Assembly (NCBI GenBank): GCA_048013815.1
Contig: CM106586.1
Location: forward strand, 23,374,001-23,438,000
Origin: Setoptus koraiensis
Lineage: Eukaryota > Arthropoda
Direction: 5' to 3'
Length of the DNA: 64,000 nt
A program made the translations under genes and the position numbers. The notes beneath the pieces are model-generated. The model saw only the letters and a program-made list of their open reading frames with translations. It did not search any database and was not told the origin of the DNA. Below, piece after piece: positions 37,501-50,610 of the stretch (position 1 is its first letter; every line of letters starts with the position of its first letter).

Positions 37501-40500
37501 ATATACTCGCTTATTAAAATATATCTAACGTAACCATGTAGAAAAAAAGTCGCAAGTAAAATCTAAGTAAAAGAAAGTATAAAAACAAAATCTTATACAT
37601 GGTATTACCTTAACTATATTTAAATTTAATGAAAAAAGCATATTTAAAAAATATAAAATAGAAAACTAAAGGCACAATACGAAATATTCATTTTACACCT
37701 CGGGACAGAAGATTAGGTTACGATATAACAAAAAAGTCAATCAAAGCTAAATACTAATTGTCAAACAAAGCATATTCAATTTAAACGTGGAAATCATAGT
37801 AGAAATTGATTTTATACAAAAAAATAAACATTTTTTAATAAATAATAAAAGAAGTCACATAAATCATATATAAGTTTTTATAACTTAATTTGAAATAAGT
37901 AATCTATATAAAAGAATCAAAAATACTATAGTTTAAAAAATATTATAAAACAAACCTATGATCAGCGTAAAAGAGTTAAAACAAAATTTCGAGAATGAGG
38001 TTGATTATATAAATTTTGTGTTTTTTATATCACGTCTATACTTAATTCTAAAAACTATATATTTAATTAAAAAACTAAAACATTTAAAACAAAATTTAAA
38101 TGCACAGTTAATATAATCAATAAATATAGAATAAATATATCAAATTATTTTATAATAATATATAATATAAATCCGGTCAATCCCTATACTCCATATATCA
38201 TGATTATATCATTTCAATTTAAAATAAATTATCATAAATGGATAAAGAACAAAAAAAGCAGAATAAACCAACCAACTTATATCTTATGTACAATCAAATT
38301 AACATTTTTTTATAAATCGGTCTTAATATTGTTAGGTTTTTAAATACGTTGTTGTTCCACAAACAAGACTTAATTGAGTTAAAAAAAAAAATTAAGGAGT
38401 TGGTGTTAATACAAACAATCAAAATATTTTTGTAATTGATATTATTATTTTAAATCGAAATTTTATATTAATAGTATGTCATTTAAATTTATATTTTTGT
38501 TTTTTTAAATAGTAGGGTTATTTTTTTTTAGTTTTTTGTATTATAATTTTATATTGTATGTTTTTTTTTTTTATTTTTGAATTGGTTAAATTTAAGTAGG
38601 AATAGGTATATTTTTTGGTTATGATGTGAGTGGTTTTATTGATTTTTTTTAAAATAAACTCAAAAACAAAGAAATAAATAAAAAAATTTTATTCATTACC
38701 ATAAAAAGTAAAAACCAAAATATTAATTAAAGACAAAAAACAAAAATTTACACAGAATACAAATAAGTTCATGCAAAGGCAATAGAACAAATAACACAGA
38801 TACAAAACTAAAAAAAAATCTTATAAGTCAAAAAAAAAAAAATGATTATAATATAATACAAATAAGGGTAATTTCATAAAACAATCAAAAAATTAAATAA
38901 AATACAATTAATATAAGGGTGTAATATAACATTGATATCAAAAAATTATAATTATATTTAAAAAAAAATAACATAAAAATTTATCTTTTTTCTATTATAT
39001 AAAAATTTTAATCATTTATAACACTAACAAATATTGGGAAAAGAAAAATCTCACTTAATGTAAAAACATTATTCAATAATTTATAAATACAATTTAAAAA
39101 TGATTTAAATGACCAAAATATTTATAACCAATAAATGAAATAATTTGACAAATAAGGAAAAATATTTGTTTATTTTTTTTTTTTTATTAGTGTTTATTTG
39201 TTTTGTTTTTTTATAGATTTTATGTTGTGTTTTGATAGTTTTTTTGTTTACGGGTTGTAAATTTTATATTATGGGGATTTTTTTTTTTAGTTGTTTATTT
39301 TGTGTATATGTAGATTGTTTTAAAGTGATGTATATATGTTGATGTTTGGATTATATTTTTTTTTTTGTGTTTATTTGTTTTTTTGTAGATTTAGTAATTA
39401 TTTTTTTTTGTAATTTTTTGTTTGTAATTTTTGTGTTGTTTTGGAGAAAATAAATTGTAGTTATTTTTTTTTGGGCTTATTATTTTTTGTTTTTTTTGTA
39501 ATCCTGTATTTGTAATTTTTGTTAATGAGATTTTTTTTTTTTGTGATTTTAATTTTTATTTTTTGTTATTTTTTTTTTTTTATAGATATGAGTAAGGTAT
39601 GTTAAATATGCTTCATAAATTAAATAAAACAAAAATATATATAAAAGATCAATTATATCCGTAAAACTTAAAATTCAAACAAAAAATGTTTTTTAAAAAA
39701 ATAAAAACACACATCATTTAATTATAAAATAAAAACAATTAAAATAATACGACATCATAAGATAAAAAAGCGAAAAAACAAATCAATATTATATAGTGTA
39801 TAATAATTATGATCAAATCAATACAATTAGCGCTACAAATAAAAATCTAAATTAAGCTTTACAAAAATTTCGAACAAGTGATACTTGATCATTATGGGAA
39901 TTATTTAAAACATTCAAAACTAATATTACAATAAAATAAATAAAAGTTCATTTATTCTTTCAAGCTCAAAATATCAAAGTCGGGAATATTTATTTATATA
40001 AACAAAGAAAAACAAAAAAAACTATTATTATTCAATAAAGAAAATACTATAAATAATTTAAAAGACAATAAGAAACAAACAATAACATACCAATAATATC
40101 TATTAAACATAAGAATTATTTACAAAATAATTCTTTATTTTATTAAATAGTAAAAAAAAAATAAAAAAAATACTTTAAAATAATTCTATAAAAAATGATA
40201 TACAAAAAAAAGACTAATTATAAAAAAATACTAACATACGTCTTAAATCTACAAAAAAAAAAAAGTAAAACATTTAATCAAAAAAAATAACAATAAGACA
40301 AAATTAAATTGCACACAAGACATAAAAAATAAAAAATAAACAGAGAATAGTAATAAATTTCTTCAATAAAAAATTTAATTATAAAAAAATCATCAGATTC
40401 ATGTGGGCAAATTCAGAAAATCATACACATTAATTAATTTCTTATATTAAATATAAAAAGGTCAATTTAATAATAAATAATAAATTATTTTTATAAAAAA

Positions 40501-42365
40501 ATATAATTAATATGAAATAAAAAAAAATAGAAATATAACAATCCCAATTGAAAAGTACTAACAAAACATAAATGTACAAATAACAACCCCCGAAATAAAG
40601 ACCTAGACTGCAAATATCAATTAGTATAAATATCATCTCCCACTTCAGATGACTCCCAACAAAAATTTCATAAATCTTCCAAGATAAAATAACTATGACC
40701 ATAAAATAAATTATTAAAAAGCCAAATCAATAGAAAGAATTTAAGATTAAAGATGGATATAAGGATATTATCAGACAATATCAACTCCTTTTAATAAAAA
40801 AATCAAAAAATACAGAATTCAATAAAATAATGAATCATAAAAAATAAATACTAAAATACTGTTACAAAGACAAAAAATAAAGTCGAAAATATTATTATAA
40901 GGTAAGTAAAAAAATAAAAACATAACAAATTTAAAACACACAAAAAATATATAATAAAAACCAAAACTAGATACCCAACCATAAATTTAAAGTTATAATC
41001 ACAAAAATCAGCAGTTAAGATGTTAGTAAGACCAAAAATATTATTTATAATGGTAAAGTGTTTGTTTTGGTTTTTTAAAAAACAATAAATTAAAAACAAT
41101 CAAAAAAAAATTATGATTCATCATAAATAAAACGAAAAACAAATGTAATATAAAGTAATAATATTTTAAAATACGAACATAAATATAAATAGATAATATC
41201 TAGATAAAGAAGAAAATACATTAATTAAAATAATATTCAAAAAAAATGAAAATTTTAAGAATTTTTAAATAAATGATAAAATATAAATGAAATGTAAAAA
41301 ATATAAATCAAGTCAAATATAAAATTTATATAAAAACTGAATAGAAAAATATAAAAAATTCATAAATTCAAAGATGATCAATCCATGAATAAATAAAAAC
41401 CATTTAGTATAATTTAATGTTATTAATAAATGTTTTAAAAACAAAAGATATAATTGAAGTAAAGTAAAAATCAAAAAAATATTATTTTATTGAGGCCATA
41501 ATATTGTTATTAATTCATAGTAACAAAAATAATCATGCTAGACAAATAGTAAAATTATAATACAAACAATAATTCTAATTAGATTTTAAGTATACATTTA
41601 AATTAATGATACAATAGTCATAAAGTTAAAAAAAATTACAGATCTCAATCAATTATGTTTTGGATTTGTGTGTTTTTATATTTAGTTAATTATTATACTT
41701 AGATTTATTATTTGATTTTTTAGTTGGTATTATGGTTTTGGTGTATTTATATTTTGATTCTTTATTTTGATTTATGATTTTTTTTTTTTTTTAGTTAATT
41801 TTTTTATTTATTTTTTTTTTGTTGATGTTTTTTTGTGATTTATAGAGTTTATTTTTCTAGTTTTTGTTCTCTTCATATATCAGATCTGAACAATTTATGT
41901 CTTACACCCATCATAAAAGTACACACCTAAGACAACCCAAACCCGCAGGTATAATTGTTTTTTAACGAAATTTATTTTTATACCAATAAAGTAACCACTA
42001 TGTTTTCTAACTAAACTCATACATCATACGGCAAAAAAAAGGTCATCCATCATATCAAATACCTAAAGCAAAGCAGAATACACCTCCATTATAATACCAC
42101 AAAATTGTACGCTAGAAAGTCCAAAAGCCAATTTCTCCCGCCGAACTACCAACTCTTACACCAATCATCTAACTCATTAATAAAAATCACACTCACCAAC
42201 CAATTTTTCAAAAATAACCTATACCTATTTACCAACCTCATGATTAAAAATAAAGCATAACACACGATATCAATATATCTAACTCACGACTAGTATTATT
42301 ATTGATATAATTAATATAAAGTGTATATAAGATGATTTATATAATATATAACGTTATAATTAAGA
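34579..42365. other. A/C-biased, very AT-rich stretch with T/G islands
   Basis: Here the background plus strand has A far above T and C slightly above G. Islands with the complementary bias (T with G) lie at about 36335-36412, 36810-37040, 38430-38650, 39166-39610 and 41655-41872. The AT fraction is the highest in the window. No gene or RNA is recognised. It runs directly into the N gap. Confidence 0.4.
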
Positions 42366-42865
42366 NNNNNNNNNNNNNNNNNNNNNNNNNNNNNNNNNNN
42401 NNNNNNNNNNNNNNNNNNNNNNNNNNNNNNNNNNNNNNNNNNNNNNNNNNNNNNNNNNNNNNNNNNNNNNNNNNNNNNNNNNNNNNNNNNNNNNNNNNNN
42501 NNNNNNNNNNNNNNNNNNNNNNNNNNNNNNNNNNNNNNNNNNNNNNNNNNNNNNNNNNNNNNNNNNNNNNNNNNNNNNNNNNNNNNNNNNNNNNNNNNNN
42601 NNNNNNNNNNNNNNNNNNNNNNNNNNNNNNNNNNNNNNNNNNNNNNNNNNNNNNNNNNNNNNNNNNNNNNNNNNNNNNNNNNNNNNNNNNNNNNNNNNNN
42701 NNNNNNNNNNNNNNNNNNNNNNNNNNNNNNNNNNNNNNNNNNNNNNNNNNNNNNNNNNNNNNNNNNNNNNNNNNNNNNNNNNNNNNNNNNNNNNNNNNNN
42801 NNNNNNNNNNNNNNNNNNNNNNNNNNNNNNNNNNNNNNNNNNNNNNNNNNNNNNNNNNNNNNNNN
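42366..42865. other. Assembly gap, 500 N
   Basis: Exactly 500 N, a round size typical of a scaffolding placeholder rather than a measured gap. It begins only 15 bases beyond the stop codon of the ABC transporter, so that gene's 3' UTR is missing from the assembly. Confidence 0.97.
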
Positions 42866-42880
42866 GGGTCACTTTTACTA

Positions 42881-45800
42881 TCAACCTTTTCGTTGTGCAC
42901 TCGTTGAGATGTCTTTGCCCAAATTATCCGATTGTTTGTTATATTTATCCGAAAAATCAGCATTCTTCTCATAGTTCACATCACTCTTTTTTCCTGTCTT
43001 TTGCAGTGACACCAAATTGTTATTACTAGACGTTGTTTGATTTGACTGAAAGACACTAGGATTCAGTTCTGTGAATGATTTGATAGCTTCATTGTTATTT
43101 ACAGTGCTCAAAGTTTCATCTGTCATCATGTTACCGTGTCGAGATTCATAGGCTGCCCTGGCCAACGATTTCAAATTAACTGCAGACCTTTTGCCTGTTA
43201 TCGATACCATTTGGGTAAAAATGCCATCGACTTTCTGTAACAAGATGTATGGTTCGCCGTATTCAACAACTCTACCGCCGTCCATCACTAGCACTTTATC
43301 GTAATCTATTATTGTGTTCAATCTATGGGCTATTGTCAATACAGTACAGCCAACAAATTGTGTTCGCATTGCGTCCTGAATCAGCGTGTCTGTTTCATGA
43401 TCAACATTTGCCGTAGCCTCATCCAAAATTAATATCCGGTTGTTTTTCAACAATGTTCTCGCCAAACACACTAGTTGCTTCTGGCCAGCACTCAAATTGT
43501 GGCCGCCCTCGGTGAGATGACTGGCCAGGCCTTGAGGTAAACGACTCACTGTTTCTTTCAAATGAACCTGTTCGAGAGCCTTCCAAATCTGACCATCGGT
43601 ATACTGATCGAATGGGTCGACGTTGTTCCTAAACGATCCAGTGAATATAATTGGATCCTGTGGGATAATAGACAATTTCTCGCGCAATCTCTTCAGGGCC
43701 AACTTTTTCGTGTCCACCGAATCAATTATAATCTGTCCAACGTAATTGTACAAACGAAACAATGTCGTTATGATAGAGGTTTTGCCTGCCCCTGTTCTTC
43801 CAACAATACCGACACGTTCACCTGATTGTATAGAAAATGAAAGATTGTGCAAAACGGGCTTCTCGTCGCGATTATAGGCCAATGTAACATTAATAAATTG
43901 CAAATTTCCCGATTGTGGCCACTCGCTCAGTTTAATTTTCTTATTTTCCACATTGGTTATCCAGCGCAATTGTTTTCTAACTTTTCCACTATTGTTCATT
44001 CGCAATTTTTGTTTGGCCCAATAGTTCTTTTGTAATTGTTTCAGTGTTTCGCTAGTCTTTAATGAGATCGAGTCATTACTTTTTGTCGAACTAGATTGAT
44101 CTCTGGTTATCTCAAAATTAGGTTTAGCTTCTCCCTTGAATTTATTGAATTGATTGGCACCATTGTTTCCGTTCCTGATGGCATTCTTTCCATTTTTAAT
44201 CAGTTCATATATTGTATCAGTTGAATCGTTTGATTTTTCCTCGTCGTCATCGTCGAGACCTCCCTGGCCAAAGTCGTTGTCTTGATCGTAGTTTTCCTCT
44301 TGTTTCAGATCAATACATTCCATTACTCTCTCTACGCTTGTCATGAAGGCCTCAGTTTCGGCAAGTTTGAAGAATCCGAATTGCATTAAGCCGCACATTA
44401 CGATGGCGCTTGATATCATGAGACCCATTGCGGACCCATCGGCTATGTAGCTTATGCACCACATGCACAGAGAGGCAATATAAACGGCATTTAACGAGTC
44501 GAGAGTGATCGCTAGCCAACGACGAGCACCTATATAATAGAAAAATATACTTGTATGCTCATTTTGATAATTGACATATTGCTCCTCGACGGAATACTCG
44601 TGCTGACAGGCCCTAATGGTGGCCAGACCCTCCAATGTTGAGGACAAATGTGAGAATATGGGACTTCTGGCGATGTTTTCCAGACGCTTCAAATCTCTCG
44701 AAGCACCCACAAAGAATCTGTGAAAGCACAATATTATCAATAGTAGCAGCAACGATGGAATGGCCAGATAATAGTCTACTGATGATATGAGACACAAAGT
44801 GGCCAATAGTTGCAGTAATATCTCTACTGCTGTGAACAGGGCAACTGGCAATATTTCATCTATCACTCCCATATCTCTGGTGGCTCTATTCAATATTACA
44901 CCGATGGGATGTTTGTCAAAATAGGACATGTGAGCATAGATGGCGCCCTTGAGCAGCTTGGCGTGAAAATACTCAGCAGAACGATTGGCTGCACCAAAGA
45001 AAGCCAAGTTTTTCAAAAGACTGAACAGTGTCAATATTATTATTAGCGCCATATAAGTGATGATATGCTGCTGTCTAGTTAATTGCACCACCATGTGATA
45101 CAATCCGCGATAATTTGGATTAACATTGGCATCGGTGAAATTGTTTGTCATGCGCTGCTGTTCAATGTTTGTCCAAACCGACAAATAACCATCAATGGCT
45201 GTGTAAAATATCTGACTCACCAAAAAACTTATCACTGTAATTACAAACAGAAATTTCGAACCAATTGTAAGATATTGAAACCACACTTTGAATTTCACCG
45301 AGCCCGTATGTAATTGTTCGCCTGAATTAATGCCACCAATAAGCGACATTGATCTACTTGTGGGCCCATTAGTGATGCCAACCACCGGCAAAGCAAGATA
45401 TTCTGTCATAGCCTCTGTGCGCATTGCATTACTTTCTCTGAGTTCTTCGTGAATTTCTTTTGGTGACTTTTTGAATGATGATCTAGGCGACGACGCCATT
45501 CTATTTATTGTGGCCGTTACCTGTTGACGCACCGAAGTAGCACCTATTCCGCTAGGCGAGAAGCCTGTGGTTGAGCTAGACAGCGGAGTAGTCGTTGGCA
45601 TTGTTGTGTCCTGTGGTTCGGAATCATGGTTCAGCTTGTCGTCGGAGTTGGTTGTTGCTGCTGCTGCTGTTGTTGTTGTTGTTACGGTTGTTGGATCATT
45701 ATTAGTTGAGGTCTTTTGTGTCAAGGATTGTTCGATGCGGGCCAAGGTGTCCTTGTTCAGGGTATTGTTCAGTGGATCGGAAGCGATCGAGCCAGCGTCT

Positions 45801-48800
45801 TGTCTCAAGCCATTCTCTTTATCATTGTTTTCTGAATTGAACAATATATGCAATTTCTCCGCTTCCATTTTATCTTTTTGGGCCATTTGTTGCTCTATGG
45901 TGGCGTTCAAATTAGAAGAAGATAACGATTCTGCTGCAGCAGCATTGACAGCAGCGTTACCTGTCTGACTCGACTTGTCTGTGTTCGCTTGGTCTACTAT
46001 TGATTCTTTTTGAATAATATTGCTGTTGCTAGTACCATTCGTTACCGTATCAATATTGGTGGTGATGGGCTCCGATTTGGCGCCAGAATCATGGCTCAAA
46101 TCTTTGTGTGCGCCATCAGCTGCGGTAGTTTTTCGGTCATCGTGGGAACCAATGAGAGCAGTATCTGGCACCTTTTTACTTGTCGTTATGAGCCTAATTG
46201 GTGACTTGTCGCGAATAAGCGCTTGGCTCAGATCGAGAAAATCAATAAAGTGCTTTCGGATATCTTTGAAATTGCCATAAGCCAGCGCTTTGCCATGATT
46301 CAATAGCAATATATTGTCGGCGTGCTTTAAATATTCCACATGATGAGTAACCAAAATAACACTTTTATACTTTAGAAAATCTTTGATTGCCTTGAAGAAA
46401 AGATGCTTGGAGACATTTGAATCTACTGCGCTCAACGGATCGTCCAACAAATAAATGTCACTATCTCTATAGAGGCATCTGGCCAGATTTATTCTAGCCT
46501 TTTGGCCACCACTAAGAGAGGTTCCCTTTTCGCTTATCCAAGTTTGTTCGCCATTTTCAAATAATTGCAAATCGCGACTTAAAGCACAAACTGATAAAAC
46601 GCGTGCATACCGTTTAGACTCGAACGGCTCGCCAAACAGTATATTGTCGCGTACAGTTCCGGCAAATATCCAAGGTTGTTGACTAGCGTAGCCTAGTTTA
46701 CCTGATATTTTAATCTTGCCATTAAATAGTGGACATTCGCCCAATAGGGCCAGCAGTAGGGACGATTTTCCGCTAGCTACTGAACCACAAACGATTAGCA
46801 GTTCGTTTTGGCGCAATTTAAATGACAAATCGATCAAACTAGGTGTTGTCTCCATTTCTGTCCAAGAGGCATTGATACGATCACAATATACTCTGGTGTT
46901 TCTGTTATCCGTGCTGCGTTCTTTGAGCTGTTGCTCGAGCTGTTCCTTAATGCCTTTGGCGGTCATTACCCGGCTATTCGACAGATCACTCAAACTGTTT
47001 TCTGGATGACGTCGTCTTATAGCCTCATCTATCTGATCTCTCATCTCCAATAGATTTACCTTTTGCTCATCGCTGAGCTCCTTGTATTCGATTGATTTCG
47101 ATATGCTGCGCTCCTCAAGAAGCAGAAACTCCTAATTTTGGGGTGCGATTAATGCAATCAACAAAGTTTTACAATCAACTGATTATCAACAATGAATTGA
47201 CAATTATATTAAATCACCTACAGACGTGTGGGCATAAACTGAAGCGACAACTCACCTCTATCCGTTTGATTGACACCATCATCTCCGACCAAAACGATAT
47301 AGTTTGTGGCAGTAGGCGTGATATAGTGGATTGGACATTGTTCAACAAAGTAATTATTAGGAACACATTCCAGGGATTCATAACGTTGTTTTGTACAGCG
47401 CCAGATGAAGCTGCTACTGCCAGAACGGTGAACACAATGATTTTAGATGAAAAGAAGCCAACTGCCTGATTGATGGCACGATAAAATGAAACATCTTTGA
47501 TGGCTTTCATTTCATTATTGCGTGCCTTTGTTATTTTTTCGTGCCAATGACTCTCCCATGCGTAAGTTTTAACAACTCTAATTGCTGTTATCACCTCATT
47601 AATATATCTCGCTCTTATATCCGTCAAGTTGGCAATTGTTGTTCTGTAATAGGAAAATTTTTGACTTAAATACGATTGTATACACATAAATATAAACAAT
47701 ATGACCAACAATGTGAGACTACTTGATCCAATTACTGACCACAGAATGCCCATTGTCAAAAGCACTTGTATAGGTGCTATCCAAATAAATGGTATGAATA
47801 TAACAACAAGGTCAAATCTGTCAACATCATTGGACAATAGATTGACCATTTGGCCAATGGTTGATTGTGCCAGTGCGGCATGGCTCAATTTTACTGCCTT
47901 TCTGAAAATTAAATACGAGGTGGACACTCTGATTTGAATGCCTAGGCGCATCATCTCGAAACAATAATTGTGTATGAGAACGGGAAATATCAATGTGCTT
48001 ATCATAAGTGACAAAGTCCACTGAACTAGAGGCTCGTGAATTGACCATCGGTCACTCATTAGATGATGGGTGCCCAATTGACTGGATGCTACGCTCCCTA
48101 ATGTGTTTGAATCAGCAACAATTGTGGGTGTCACGATGGAATCACTTTCTGAACTGTTATAAATTATTGTTGTTATATCCGAAGTTGACCCATAGGTTGT
48201 TGTTGTGATATTTTCATGTATTGACGAATTTGTGTTGCCGTCTACTATGTCAGTAATCTGAGTTTTGTCTTTTTCGTGAAATAAGAGCTGACTGGAATGG
48301 TAAATCATCTGGCCCAACGAGACGGCCTGCCAGGTTTTAATAACAACATCCTATTCATGTGAACAAATATCGAAATTTCCAGGTTTGATCGAATAATGAA
48401 GGTCGTTGATACTGTTTTAGATCAAAATTTGATTGGCTTACAATGACCAAAGATTATGAGAGCATTAAATTACTTACACAGAAGGTGGAAACTATTGAGG
48501 TGAAAACAATGTGTCTGGCGTGCGTTCTTAATAGGGCCGAAAAAAGTTTCGGGCGTCCCTCGCTGGGGTCTTTGTTTAATTCTTCTTTCCATCGTTTTTC
48601 TAAGGTCCCGCCACTATAGAGGCTTTCTTCGCGTTCAGGAATGGTAATAGGAATATCGCTAATGTCCACTTGTTCTCTGAAGCCGCGCCATAGCACTGGC
48701 AACATCCAACTGTAAGTCAGTTCATATCAGGTCACGTTATAATAAAAAAGAATGGATTTTTCATTCAATCATTTTTCTGTCTAGATAGTTAATAAGAAAA

Positions 48801-48907
48801 ATCAAAAAATCACACACTAGTGGTGCTACTTACATGAAGAATGCTCTCGATAAAAGGTTCGCCCTCTCGAAGGGATGCAATAAGGGTTCTTTGTCACTTT
48901 GTGGCAT
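42881..48907 (-). CDS. ABCC4/MRP4-like ABC transporter, four exons
   Basis: Joining 48834-48907, 48478-48709, 47256-48350 and 42881-47131 on the minus strand gives an open frame of 1883 residues (MPQSDKEPLLH start, TGA at 42881-42883). All three introns (124, 127 and 124 bp) have GT-AG borders. The order is the short-MRP layout TMD1-NBD1-TMD2-NBD2, with no extra N-terminal TMD0. NBD1 has Walker A GSVASGKSS (583-591), LSGGQ (673-677) and Walker B IYLLDD (693-698), with Asp where the catalytic Glu normally sits, as is usual in ABCC proteins. NBD2 has GRTGAGKTS (about 1577), LSAGQ (about 1679) and a consensus ILDEA. MRP4-type pumps export organic anions and conjugates across the plasma membrane. 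Oddities are a roughly 300-residue polar linker between NBD1 and TMD2, a second acidic/Asn-rich insertion before NBD2 and a polar C-terminal tail, making it far longer than the usual 1300 or so. Confidence 0.93.
45650..45692 (-). repeat. Trinucleotide repeat inside the ABC transporter linker
   Basis: On the plus strand, GTT and GCT triplets repeat here. On the coding strand they give a run of Thr and Ala codons in the NBD1-TMD2 linker. Such coding microsatellites can vary in length between individuals. Confidence 0.6.
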
Positions 48908-48980
48908 TTTTTTAATGAAATTCGTCAATTTGAATAAATAACAATAACACTAGACATGAATCATGAGTGTCGCGCGCTCA

Positions 48981-48986
48981 TTTATA
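48981..48986 (-). promoter_or_regulatory. Probable TATA box of the ABC transporter gene
   Basis: TTTATA on the plus strand reads TATAAA on the coding strand, 74 bases upstream of the ATG at 48907. A start site about 30 bases downstream would give a 5' UTR of roughly 45 bases. No initiator motif was established. Confidence 0.45.
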
Positions 48987-50385
48987 CACTCTCACGACAA
49001 ATGTATAGACATTTCTTGCATTAATTTGATATTTATTTTACAATGCACATACAGTGAATATTGTCAGCATATTATAAATAGCAAATTCGATTTTTTTTTT
49101 CAAAATAAATATCACGATATTGACTAGTTCTATCATCGACCAACAATTAAATCACCTTTTGGTCTATGATAAAACCATTAATTAGATAATTTATTATAAT
49201 AGCAAGAAGCCCAAATTTCATTGTCGCTTCGGATCTTTTTTTGCGTATAATCAATAGAAACTAGAGGATCCACTCGAAAAACAAAAATGTTTCCGATGAA
49301 AAAATGGCATGCGAATGATAATGTAAATTAATCCATTGCTAGAACTATTTCTGTAGTGATAAAAATTTTAGCTCATTTGCAAAATAATTAATGATCTCTA
49401 GTTTATGACTAGTATTAGTAAATTATAATGATAATCAAGTTTAGCGCGTATGAGATATAATCCTATAATCGTGGAAATTCAATGTCAAATAGACAATGCT
49501 TCAATGTATCAGAAATGTACTTAAATCTTGTCTGCGTTCAACACAAATTCTTGTGACCGAAGTTGCACAACCAACAGACATGACGATTCTTTTGTTGTTG
49601 CTGTAATGAGCTCAAAGAGCCCACATCAAGTAACCATATTGGATTAAATGATGCCAGATACTACTGCTAATTAGATGTGAACTAATACTAAAAAGTTCGG
49701 ATTATTATCACGAAAGAATTGCCACAACTAGAGAATGTCATGGAAAGATCTACACATGAGAGTTCTATTGTATTTATTGTAATGAATTCATAAAGTTACT
49801 GCAGTAAATAATGGCTAATTAATGATAGGATGGATAATCCGTCTAGAATTTTTCGTCAACGCACTAAATGGATATCTTCTCGACAGCTTTAGAGCCAGAC
49901 TTTATTGGTTTGACTTGAATACCATGGACGGGTAAATCATAACAAATGTTAACAAAGCCTATTGAATAATCTAAAGTTGCTCACAACCAGTACAGTTTCC
50001 TAGGCCAGCACTACACTGTACATTTTAGCACAAGTGATAGTTACTAGGAAAAAAAAACAAAATACATGGTTAAAACTACGCAATATCGGCTGTCATGGTA
50101 TCCGAGTGTCAAATTTTTCTGTTCGCTTGGTTTTTGTCGGACGTAATCGATTTTTCAGATCATTCTATATCATTTTTGTTTTTTTCCGAATATAAATCAA
50201 TCAGCACCTAGTTGAAATGTGATACCGGATAATCCATGAAAGCACATCCCGTATTTCAGTTTCATGGCGGGAAGGGTCGAAGTTAGATGTTTTCGGTGAA
50301 AACAAATAGTTTTAAAGGAGTGCATCTAGATAGGTTTGGTCTTAGTGGGAATTGTCAGAGTGAAAAGACAACCAAAAACTTGGTA
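48987..50385. other. Intergenic, no gene recognised
   Basis: Ordinary AT-rich sequence without long frames, RNA genes or clear repeats. It may contain regulatory DNA of the divergent ABC transporter and TMEM63-like genes, but no site can be named. Confidence 0.4.
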
Positions 50386-50610
50386 TTCCCTCAGTCAAGG
50401 GACTGAGGCAGGGAGATCGTAGGTCGGGAAGGTTCTATTGATTTTCTACTCCCCTGTTCTCCCTCACTCTCGCAAATATCCAGAAAACTAAAGCAAAAGA
50501 AAAATTTCAGCTGACGAGAAAAAGAGTGTGACCGATATCGTGACAAATATCGTGACATTTCTCGTTATTAAAGTTTAAAAGATCTACGTACGTAACCTCC
50601 CTACGATCTA
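50386..50610. mobile_element. Interspersed repeat, copy 1 (possible MITE)
   Basis: About 225 bases match the block at 58181-58411 nearly end to end. The left end is a perfect 8-base stem (CCTCAGTC, loop AAGG, GACTGAGG). Next comes AGATCGTAGG (50414-50423), whose reverse complement CCTACGATCT lies at the right end (50600-50609), so the unit is bounded by short inverted repeats. It contains no gene. Size, inverted ends and dispersed copies suit a non-autonomous DNA transposon; a SINE is less likely because no poly-A tail or A/B box is seen. The superfamily cannot be assigned. Confidence 0.55.

Larger units (their letters stand above)
7461..42365. other. 35-kb gene-free anomalous region (probable low-quality assembly)
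   Basis: No frame here carries a recognisable domain. The longest (34113-34505, 130 codons) is a by-product of a T/G-only block. The sequence is dominated by A and T, holds many homopolymer runs (22 A at 9153-9174, 32 T at 11311-11342, several G runs of 8-14), and shows no tandem periodicity I can detect. Composition changes in abrupt blocks that alternate between one strand bias and its mirror image. It ends directly at the 500-N gap. This pattern fits poor long-read sequence appended to a contig end better than satellite DNA, transposons or genes. A real, extremely AT-rich strand-asymmetric domain cannot be excluded from sequence alone. Confidence 0.6.

Noticed and set aside
7461-42365. Satellite, centromere or telomere array, and CRISPR-like array
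   Set aside because: No repeating unit or regular spacing is visible; homopolymer runs occur at irregular intervals, and no telomeric motif array is seen.
42332-42972. Long frames across the N gap
   Set aside because: They are open only because undetermined bases cannot encode a stop.
45567-45968. 133-codon plus-strand frame
   Set aside because: Antisense shadow of the Thr/Ser-rich linker of the ABC transporter.
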